From NCBI GenBank assembly GCA_937928335.1, contig CALFWN010000381.1, positions 1 through 7,981 of the forward strand: a DNA stretch of 7,981 nt, in the 5' to 3' direction. Both the position numbers and the translations under genes were made by a program. Source of the DNA: an uncultured Litoreibacter sp. (lineage in GTDB: Bacteria > Pseudomonadota > Alphaproteobacteria > Rhodobacterales > Rhodobacteraceae). The notes beneath the pieces were generated by a model. It was not told the DNA's origin, searched no databases, and saw only the letters and a list, made by a program, of their open reading frames with translations. Below are positions 1-4,707 of the stretch, piece by piece (the stretch's first letter is position 1; each line of letters opens with the position of its first letter).

Positions 1-95
1 GCGATATTACCGAAAAGGTTCGCGCGCGGATGCTGGAAATCGCTGATCTTTGCCCTGTTCACAGGACCTTGGAAAATGAAATTAGCCCACGCTAG
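1..95 (+). CDS. OsmC family protein, C-terminal fragment (5' end outside window)
   Basis: The + strand frame beginning at base 3 is open from the window edge to a TAG at 93-95 and encodes 30 residues. These include DLCPVHRTLENEI, which matches the conserved C-terminal signature of OsmC/Ohr-type proteins (family pattern around CPVHRTL). The cysteine in it is the family's second redox-active cysteine. OsmC proteins are cytoplasmic thiol peroxidases that reduce organic hydroperoxides and, in some reported cases, act on sulfane sulfur. The N-terminal part with the first catalytic cysteine lies outside the window, so the subgroup (stand-alone OsmC or the alpha/beta-hydrolase-OsmC fusion) cannot be told. 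The gene converges on the sulfur block, with only 8 bp between the two stop codons. The call rests on a short but very characteristic peptide. Confidence 0.8.
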   Translation, partial: DITEKVRARMLEIADLCPVHRTLENEISPR

Positions 96-109
96 GCCGG
101 GACCTAGCG
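90..109. terminator. Symmetric hairpin between convergent genes, possible bidirectional terminator
   Basis: Perfect 7-bp arms CGCTAGG (90-96) and CCTAGCG (103-109) flank a 6-nt loop. On the - strand the hairpin is followed, after a few bases, by a T-rich stretch (TAATTTCATTTTCC), so it could work as a weak intrinsic terminator for the sulfur block. On the + strand no T tract follows, so termination of the OsmC gene here is less certain. Each arm contains one gene's final CGC codon and TAG stop. Terminator function is inferred from position and symmetry only. Confidence 0.5.
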
Positions 110-514
110 CTGCGCAAGCATCTCGATCTGGCCGCGCAGACCGTCAAGCGGATAGCCCGCCCCGGCAAGCGCTTCCATGATCGCGTCGGTCTCCATCCGG
201 CCGGCCTGTGCCAGCCCCCAAAGCATCGCGGACCGCGTGCCTGACGCGCAATAGGCCAGCACCTTGCCGGGTGCCGCCTGCGCCTCGACATGCGCCAGCG
301 TCAGCTGCCCCGAGACCAGCGGATTGTCTGTCCAGCCCAGGCCCGCCTTCTGCGCGGCGGCCTTGATCTTCTCAGGCCCATCGGCGGGCGCGCTTTCAAA
401 AGCGGGGCGGTTGCAGATCACATGGGTAAAGCCCGCCTCCGCCAATGCGGGGATGTCCTCGGGGGTGATCTGCGGGGCAACGGCAAAATCGTGATGCAAC
501 ATGCGAATATCCAT
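104..514 (-). CDS. TIGR01244/DUF442 family sulfur transferase-like (beta-lactamase hydrolase-like phosphatase domain) protein
   Basis: A 136-aa cytoplasmic protein with the DUF442 pattern: N-terminal MDIRMLHHDFAVAPQI, then ICNRPAFE (Cys34) and the active-site loop YCASGTRS (Cys89 to Arg94). The C-x4-R spacing resembles rhodanese-type loops rather than the C-x5-R loop of classical tyrosine phosphatases. In Xylella/Agrobacterium Blh this domain is fused to a persulfide dioxygenase, where it is thought to act as a rhodanese-like sulfurtransferase; here it is a separate gene. The ATG at 514 is preferred over one at 535: it gives the family's normal N-terminus, and it begins 4 bases after the TAG of the upstream membrane gene. 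The 535 start would overlap that gene, and no strong Shine-Dalgarno is visible for either. It is probably the last gene of the sulfur operon. Family assignment is confident; the exact substrate is unknown. Confidence 0.87.
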   Translation of the reverse strand: MDIRMLHHDFAVAPQITPEDIPALAEAGFTHVICNRPAFESAPADGPEKIKAAAQKAGLGWTDNPLVSGQLTLAHVEAQAAPGKVLAYCASGTRSAMLWGLAQAGRMETDAIMEALAGAGYPLDGLRGQIEMLAQR

Positions 515-518
515 AGCG

Positions 519-956
519 CTACCCGCCGCGTCCAAAGGCCGTCGCTATCTGCCGCGTCACCGGGGGCTGCGCGATCATCGCAGCGACCATTGCCACAAAG
601 AAGGCCAGACCCTGCCAGCCGCCAAAACCAAGGGAGGCCATTGCCGGGCCGGGGCAGAGCCCCGAAAGCCCCCAGCCGATGCCGAAAAGGGCAGAGCCCG
701 TAGCCAGTTGCGGGGTGATCTTTGCATCTGTCTGCGCCGGGATCGGCCCGTCCAGAACCGCCTGTCGCCTGCGTGCCGCAATACGCCACGCGATGATCAT
801 GGGCAGGATCGCGCCGCCCAGAACAAAGGCCAGCGTCGGGTCCCATGCCCCGAACACATCAAGCCAGCCCTGCACTTTGCTTGTGTCCGTCATGCCCGAG
901 ATCAGCAGCCCGAGCCCGAACACTGCACCTGCCAGCAACGCCACACCGGCCCGCAT
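519..956 (-). CDS. YeeE/YedE-type membrane protein, second half (DUF6691 family)
   Basis: A 145-aa very hydrophobic protein with about four membrane segments. It shows the DUF6691 signatures GLGLLISGMTDTSKVQGWLD (residues 14-33), WDPTLAF (38-44) and GWGLSGLCPGPA (94-105), with Cys101 in the last. It corresponds to the C-terminal half of full-length YeeE/TsuA thiosulfate permeases; the partner half is encoded just upstream. Such pairs (called PmpA/PmpB or simply YeeE/YedE) accompany persulfide dioxygenases in bacterial sulfane-sulfur operons and probably carry thiosulfate or another sulfur species across the inner membrane. The start is ATG at 956, with GGGGGA 7 bases upstream, and overlaps the TGA of the preceding gene by one base (TGATG), implying translational coupling. 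The reading frame is open further upstream to 1226, but that part lies inside the other half-gene and lacks membrane-protein character. The transported substrate is inferred. Confidence 0.88.
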   Translation of the reverse strand: MRAGVALLAGAVFGLGLLISGMTDTSKVQGWLDVFGAWDPTLAFVLGGAILPMIIAWRIAARRRQAVLDGPIPAQTDAKITPQLATGSALFGIGWGLSGLCPGPAMASLGFGGWQGLAFFVAMVAAMIAQPPVTRQIATAFGRGG

Positions 957-1381
957 CAGATCATCCCCCAGACATGGCGAAACAGTGCGACGCTCAGCCC
1001 GCCTGCCAGCAGATAGATCACCGTGGCGACAAGGCCGCGCATTGACAATCGGGAGATGCCGCAGACCCCGTGCCCTGACGTACACCCATTGGCCAGCCGC
1101 GTGCCGAAGCCCACGCAGAGCCCGGCGGCGATCAGCACCGCGATGTTCGAGGTCAATTGCGTCGGTGGCGCGCCGCGCAGCAAATGCCAAAGCAAAGGCG
1201 CGCCGATCAGCCCGCCCAGAAACCACAGCGCCTCAGAGCGCGCCGCCCCTGTGCGGCTGCCATCCACCACGCCGCCCAACAGGCCCGACGCCCCCATGAT
1301 GCGGCCGTTCATCAGCAAGAACAGCGCCGCCGCGCTGCCAATCATCAGACCTCCGGCAAGGCCCCACACCCAATCCAGCAC
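956..1381 (-). CDS. YeeE/YedE family membrane protein, first half
   Basis: A 141-aa inner-membrane protein with about four hydrophobic helices. It carries the family hallmarks NGRIMGASG (residues 25-33) and GFGTRLANGCTSGHGVCG (91-108). Cys89, Cys100 and Cys107 fit the family's use of cysteines along the thiosulfate path (known for YeeE/TsuA). It is half the length of TsuA and should pair with the DUF6691 half encoded immediately downstream. The frame also has a GTG at 1387, but an AGGAGG sits at 1389-1394. That leaves 1 base before the GTG at 1387 and 7 bases before the GTG at 1381, so 1381 is chosen. It lies 48 bp downstream of the persulfide dioxygenase stop, on the same strand, with no evident terminator between. 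A role in sulfur-species uptake or efflux is inferred from family and context. Confidence 0.9.
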   Translation of the reverse strand: MLDWVWGLAGGLMIGSAAALFLLMNGRIMGASGLLGGVVDGSRTGAARSEALWFLGGLIGAPLLWHLLRGAPPTQLTSNIAVLIAAGLCVGFGTRLANGCTSGHGVCGISRLSMRGLVATVIYLLAGGLSVALFRHVWGMI

Positions 1382-1429
1382 CGTCACGCCTCCTGTTTCG
1401 TTTTGGCAAAAATACTCACATCGCGCGGC

Positions 1430-2299
1430 TTACAACCCGTCGACCGGCACTTTCAGGAACACTTTCCCGCTGTCATCAGGCTCGGGCATGTTGCCTGCGC
1501 GCATATTGACCTGCAGCGAGGGGATGATCAGTTTTGGCATCCCCAATGTGGCGTCGCGTCCCTCGCGCAGGGCAACAAAATCCTCGCGCGACACACCGCC
1601 GCCGACATGCACGTTATTGGCCTTTTCCGCCGCCACGGAAGTTTCCCACGCGAACTCGTCGCGGCCCGGCGCCTTGTAGTCATGGCAGACGAAAATGCGG
1701 GTCTCGTCGGGCAGGGACAGGATTTTCTGGATCGAGTCATACAGATCCCCCGCCGAGCCGCCCGGAAAGTCGCACCGTGCGGTGCCGAAATCGGGCATGA
1801 AAAGCGTGTCGCCCACAAAGGCCGCATCGCCTATAATATAGGTCATGCAGGCGGGCGTGTGGCCGGGCGTGTGCAGCACGTCGCCGCGCAGCTGGCCGAT
1901 ATGGAAGCTGTCGCCCTCCTTGAACAGCTGGTCAAATTGCGAGCCGTCGCGTTGAAAGGCGGTGCCTTCGTTGAACACCTTGCCGAACTGTTCCTGGACG
2001 GTGGTGATGGCAGAACCAATGCCGATCTTGCCGCCCAAAGCCTCTTGCAAATAGGGTGCGGCAGACAGGTGATCTGCATGAACATGCGTCTCCAGCAGCC
2101 AATCGACCGACCATCCCTTTTCCTTGACGAAGGCAATCACCTCATCGGCCGAGCGGGTATCCGTGCGCCCCGAGGCGTAGTCAAAATCCAGCACGCTGTC
2201 GATGATCGCACAGGCCGATCCGTTGGGGTCGCGCACCACATAGGATGCCGTGTTGGTCGCTTCGTCGAAAAAGGCGTGAATTTCGGGCTGCATGTCCAT
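1430..2299 (-). CDS. MBL-fold persulfide dioxygenase (ETHE1/Blh type)
   Basis: A 289-aa cytoplasmic metallo-beta-lactamase-fold enzyme. Motifs in order: THVHADHLSA (His72, His74, Asp76, His77), HTPGHTP (143-149), GDTLF (Asp164), ARCDFPGG (174-181) and CHDY (205-208). The C-terminal SLQVNMRAGNMPEPDD stretch is typical of Blh-type persulfide dioxygenases. By comparison with ETHE1, His72, His147 and Asp164 should bind the single catalytic Fe(II). Expected reaction: glutathione persulfide + O2 + water gives glutathione + sulfite. The ATG at 2299 is chosen because AGGAGGA ends 7 bases upstream; the frame is open to 2464, but that extension runs into the preceding gene and shows no family similarity. 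The DUF442 domain that is fused in Xylella Blh is absent here and is encoded separately at 104-514. The gene is first in the sulfur block, behind three inverted repeats that may be operators. Confidence 0.93.
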   Translation of the reverse strand: MDMQPEIHAFFDEATNTASYVVRDPNGSACAIIDSVLDFDYASGRTDTRSADEVIAFVKEKGWSVDWLLETHVHADHLSAAPYLQEALGGKIGIGSAITTVQEQFGKVFNEGTAFQRDGSQFDQLFKEGDSFHIGQLRGDVLHTPGHTPACMTYIIGDAAFVGDTLFMPDFGTARCDFPGGSAGDLYDSIQKILSLPDETRIFVCHDYKAPGRDEFAWETSVAAEKANNVHVGGGVSREDFVALREGRDATLGMPKLIIPSLQVNMRAGNMPEPDDSGKVFLKVPVDGL

Positions 2300-2309
2300 G
2301 ACGCTGTCC

Positions 2310-2316
2310 TCCTGCA
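2310..2316 (-). promoter_or_regulatory. Ribosome binding site of the persulfide dioxygenase gene
   Basis: The - strand sequence AGGAGGA lies about 7 bases before the ATG at 2299. This near-perfect Shine-Dalgarno decides the start against upstream in-frame ATGs at 2317 and 2464. Confidence 0.75.
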
Positions 2317-2321
2317 TCTGG

Positions 2322-2358
2322 TTTTCGCAGAAAATCAGCGCTGATCCAATCACGATTG
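2322..2358. promoter_or_regulatory. Cluster of three abutting inverted repeats upstream of the persulfide dioxygenase gene (candidate operator)
   Basis: Within the 59-bp gap between the acyl-CoA dehydrogenase stop and the dioxygenase start, three perfect small dyads lie end to end: TTTTC-GCA-GAAAA (2322-2334), ATCAGCGCTGAT (2334-2345) and CAATC-AC-GATTG (2347-2358). Sulfane-sulfur operons of this type are often controlled by ArsR-family persulfide sensors (BigR, SqrR) that bind dyads near the promoter. No regulator gene is in the window and I do not recognise a published BigR or SqrR consensus here, so the binding protein is unknown. No convincing -35/-10 pair could be fixed in the gap. Confidence 0.4.
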
Positions 2359-3579
2359 CTAGATTTTTTCCTGCGTATAGCGTCGCAGCTCGGCCCGCGC
2401 CACCTGCCGCCTGTGCACCGCGTCCGGCCCGTCTGCCAGGCGCAGCGTGCGCAGATGCGCCCATTGGCGGGCCAGCGGCGTGTCCTGGCTGATGCCTTGC
2501 GCGCCGAAGATCTGAACCGCCTGATCAGTGACCTCCAATGCGACACGCGGGGCCTCGACCTTGATCTGGCTGATCCAGGGGGCGGCGGCGCGCGCATCGC
2601 CCTGATCCATCATCCAGGCGGCTTTCAGGCACAAGAGCCGCGCCTGCTCGATCTGCATCCTTGCATTGGCGATATGGTCGAAATTCGCACCAAGCCGGGC
2701 CAGCGGCTTGCCAAAGGCCTCACGCTCCAGCGACCGGCGGCACATCAGCTCAAGCGCGCGTTCGGCCATGCCGATGGCGCGCATCGCGTGATGGATACGG
2801 CCCGGCCCAAGCCGGCCTTGCGAGATCTCGAACCCGCGCCCTTCTCCCAGAAGCATGTTGGCGGCAGGCACCCGCACATCGCTGAAGCGCAGGTGCATAT
2901 GGCCATGCGGCGCCTCATCATCGCCGTAAACCTGCATGGCGCGGAGCTTCTCGATGCCGGGCGCGTCCGCAGGCACCACGATCATCGAATGTTGCTGGTG
3001 GCGCGGGCCGTCGCGAGAGCTGCGCGCCATGACGATATAGACCGCGCAGCGCGGATCGCCCGCGCCGGTGGCCCACCATTTCTCGCCGTTCAAGACATAG
3101 TCGTCACCATCGCGCACACAGCTGAGGGAGATATTGGTGGCATCAGAGGAGGCCACATCCGGCTCTGTCATCAGATAGGCCGAGCGGATCTTGCCCGCCA
3201 GAAGCGGGGCGAGCCATCTCTCCTGCATCTCGGGCGTGCCGTATTTCTGGAACACCTCCATATTGCCCGTGTCAGGCGCGTTGCAGTTGAAACTTTCGGG
3301 CGCCAGATGCGCGCGGCCCATTTGCTCGGCGAAATAGGCATATTCGACGGTGCTGAGCTTGTGACCCTCATGCGCCGACCACAGGTTCCACAGCCCACGC
3401 GCGCGGGCCTGCGCCTTGAGGCCCTCCAGTATCTCCGTCTGGCGGGGGCTGTGCTGCCAGCGGTCGCCTGTCTCGACCTCCCTGAAATACTCCGCATCAA
3501 GCGGCGCAATCTCGTCGTGCACCATTGCGGTGACGCCCTCCAGCAACGTGGCGGCGTGGGGGCTGAGGCCAAGCATCAT
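2359..3579 (-). CDS. Acyl-CoA dehydrogenase, ACAD10/ACAD11 (LvaC-like) type
   Basis: A 406-aa FAD flavoprotein of normal family length. Counted from the ATG at 3594, the FAD/substrate motif YLMTEPDVASSDATNI is at about 140-155, NGEKWWATGAG at 169-179, SLEREAFGKPL at 288-298 and IFGAQGISQDTPLARQWAHL at 362-381, followed by LADGPDAVHRRQVAR (386-400). That last motif marks the ACAD10/11 subgroup: the position that is the catalytic Glu (YEGT) in medium-chain acyl-CoA dehydrogenase is Asp (Asp388). In this subgroup the enzymes act on 4-phosphoacyl-CoA made by a partner kinase (known for ACAD10/11 and LvaC). That partner type is encoded divergently at 3670. ATG 3579 is preferred to ATG 3594 because AAGGA lies 7 bases before it, while nothing resembling a Shine-Dalgarno precedes 3594. 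Family is confident; the phosphoacyl substrate is inference, and an ordinary dehydrogenase role remains possible. Confidence 0.9.
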   Translation of the reverse strand: MMLGLSPHAATLLEGVTAMVHDEIAPLDAEYFREVETGDRWQHSPRQTEILEGLKAQARARGLWNLWSAHEGHKLSTVEYAYFAEQMGRAHLAPESFNCNAPDTGNMEVFQKYGTPEMQERWLAPLLAGKIRSAYLMTEPDVASSDATNISLSCVRDGDDYVLNGEKWWATGAGDPRCAVYIVMARSSRDGPRHQQHSMIVVPADAPGIEKLRAMQVYGDDEAPHGHMHLRFSDVRVPAANMLLGEGRGFEISQGRLGPGRIHHAMRAIGMAERALELMCRRSLEREAFGKPLARLGANFDHIANARMQIEQARLLCLKAAWMMDQGDARAAAPWISQIKVEAPRVALEVTDQAVQIFGAQGISQDTPLARQWAHLRTLRLADGPDAVHRRQVARAELRRYTQEKI

Positions 3580-3613
3580 GGTGCATTCCTTCATCGCGTT
3601 ACCGGGTCGGGCC

Positions 3614-3641
3614 AGCCTATGGGCGCCTCGCCGCTTGTCAA
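3614..3641 (-). promoter_or_regulatory. Candidate promoter for the acyl-CoA dehydrogenase gene
   Basis: On the - strand a consensus -35 TTGACA (3641-3636) is followed after 16 bases by TAGGCT (3619-3614), a weak -10. This leaves about 35 bases to the chosen ATG at 3579. The -35 is strong, the -10 is poor, and no experimental data support it. Confidence 0.4.
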
Positions 3642-3662
3642 TTGCTGACGCAAAGGTAAAGT
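3635..3662 (+). promoter_or_regulatory. Candidate promoter for the kinase/hydratase-dehydrogenase operon
   Basis: TTGTCA (3635-3640), a 16-base spacer and TAAAGT (3657-3662) resemble a sigma-70 promoter and overlap the -35 of the oppositely oriented candidate. The -10 ends only 7 bases before the ATG at 3670, so a transcript from it would be almost leaderless. The nearest purine-rich box, AAAGG (3652-3656), is 13 bases from the ATG, too far for a usual Shine-Dalgarno. Confidence 0.3.
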
Positions 3663-3669
3663 CAACGCT

Positions 3670-4707
3670 ATGGGTGGTTTGGGTGACATCGACGCGGGGG
3701 CGCTGGCCCCGTATCTGGCTGAGGCTGTGCCTGAGATGGGCGGCGTCCTATCGCTGGAGAAATTCGCCACCGGCCAATCCAACCCGACCTACAAGCTGCA
3801 AAGCCGCAATGGCAGCTATGTGCTGCGGGCCAAACCACCGGGCGTGTTGTTGAAATCCGCCCATCAGGTGGAGCGCGAATACCGGGTGATGGCGGCCCTG
3901 CAAGACAGCGCCGTGCCAGTGCCGCGCATGGTGCATTTGGCCAGCGACGCGGCCTCACCTCTAGGTCGGGCGTTCTTCATCATGGAGATGGTATCAGGCC
4001 CGATCTACTGGGACCCGGCCGTTCCCGAGGTGGACGCATCGCGCCGCGCAGGGATCTATGACGCGATGAACCAGACGCTGGCCGCGCTGCATGACGTGGT
4101 GCCGGGCGATGTCGGGCTAGAGGAATTTGGCAAGCCGGGGCAGTATTTTGCCCGGCAGACCGAGCGCTGGTCGCAGCAATACCGCGCCTCCAAGCTGGAG
4201 GAGAGCGCCGATATGGAGCGGCTGATGGCCTGGCTGGCCGAGGCGCTGCCCGCTGAGGACGGGCAGGTGTCGCTGGTGCATGGGGATTTTCGGCTCGATA
4301 ACATGATTTTCGAGGCGGAGGCCCCGCGCGTCGCAGCCCTTCTGGATTGGGAGCTGTCCACGCTGGGCCACCCGCTGGCCGATCTGGCCTATCAATGTAT
4401 GCAATGGCGGCTGCCCCATCAGGGCGGAATGCGCGGCCTGGGCGGGCTGGATCGCGCGGGGCTCGGCATCCCGTCTGAGGCGGATTACGTGGCTTTATAT
4501 TGCGACAGGCGCGGCATTGCCCCGCCTGACAACTGGGTGTTCTACCTTGCGTTTTCCTTTTTTCGGCTGGCGGCGATTTTGACCGGGGTGGTGCGCCGGG
4601 CGCATGACGGCAACGCCTCGAACCCGGCCACTGCGCGCAGCTATGCCGCCGCCATTCCGCTGCTGGCCTCTGCGGCCTGCGCCTTGATTGATGAGGGACC
4701 GCAATGA
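3670..4707 (+). CDS. Phosphotransferase family protein, ACAD10/11 kinase-domain (LvaA-like) type
   Basis: A 345-aa cytoplasmic kinase of the aminoglycoside-phosphotransferase fold. A glycine-rich nucleotide loop FATGQSNPTYKL (32-43) is followed by the nucleotide-binding strand YVLRAKPPG (50-58) and SAHQVEREYRVM (63-74). The catalytic loop is LVHGDFRLDNMIF (His204, Asp206, Asn211), and the metal-binding segment LLDWELSTLGHPLADLAY contains Asp226. The RxKPPG and SAHxVxREYRV patterns mark the ACAD10/11 kinase subgroup rather than antibiotic kinases. Known members phosphorylate the 4-hydroxyl of 4-hydroxyacyl-CoA. The divergent neighbour is the matching acyl-CoA dehydrogenase type, and the downstream hydratase/dehydrogenase overlaps this gene by 4 bp. 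The start gives the family's usual N-terminus but has no good Shine-Dalgarno. P. putida LvaA works together with a small protein LvaB; no such gene is seen here. Substrate is inferred. Confidence 0.9.
   Translation: MGGLGDIDAGALAPYLAEAVPEMGGVLSLEKFATGQSNPTYKLQSRNGSYVLRAKPPGVLLKSAHQVEREYRVMAALQDSAVPVPRMVHLASDAASPLGRAFFIMEMVSGPIYWDPAVPEVDASRRAGIYDAMNQTLAALHDVVPGDVGLEEFGKPGQYFARQTERWSQQYRASKLEESADMERLMAWLAEALPAEDGQVSLVHGDFRLDNMIFEAEAPRVAALLDWELSTLGHPLADLAYQCMQWRLPHQGGMRGLGGLDRAGLGIPSEADYVALYCDRRGIAPPDNWVFYLAFSFFRLAAILTGVVRRAHDGNASNPATARSYAAAIPLLASAACALIDEGPQ
4693..4698 (+). promoter_or_regulatory. Ribosome binding site of the hydratase/dehydrogenase gene, inside the kinase gene
   Basis: GAGGGA sits 5 bases before the ATG at 4704, within the last codons of the kinase gene. 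Together with the ATGA stop/start overlap it supports translational coupling and fixes the start. Confidence 0.7.

Noticed and set aside
104..514. Classical protein tyrosine phosphatase
   Set aside because: The loop is C-x4-R, not C-x5-R, and the protein matches the DUF442/TIGR01244 layout.
957..1226. N-terminal extension of the DUF6691 gene to 1226
   Set aside because: The extra 90 residues overlap the upstream YeeE/YedE gene entirely, are Arg-rich and not membrane-like; the ATG at 956 has a Shine-Dalgarno and the usual family N-terminus.
1430..2299. Beta-lactamase or hydroxyacylglutathione hydrolase (glyoxalase II) as the function of the MBL-fold gene
   Set aside because: No signal peptide as in secreted beta-lactamases, and the Blh-type C-terminus plus YeeE/YedE and DUF442 neighbours fit persulfide dioxygenase much better.
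2300..2464. N-terminal extension of the persulfide dioxygenase to 2464
   Set aside because: It runs into the acyl-CoA dehydrogenase coding region, and the AGGAGGA 7 bases before ATG 2299 marks the real start.
1157..3648. Two long + strand open frames (1157-2344 and 2356-3648)
   Set aside because: They lie opposite the persulfide dioxygenase and acyl-CoA dehydrogenase genes, whose family motifs are unmistakable on the - strand; the + translations resemble no protein.
3670..4707. Aminoglycoside resistance kinase
   Set aside because: The fold is shared, but the RAKPPG and SAHQVEREYRV signatures and the acyl-CoA gene context point to the ACAD10/11 kinase group.
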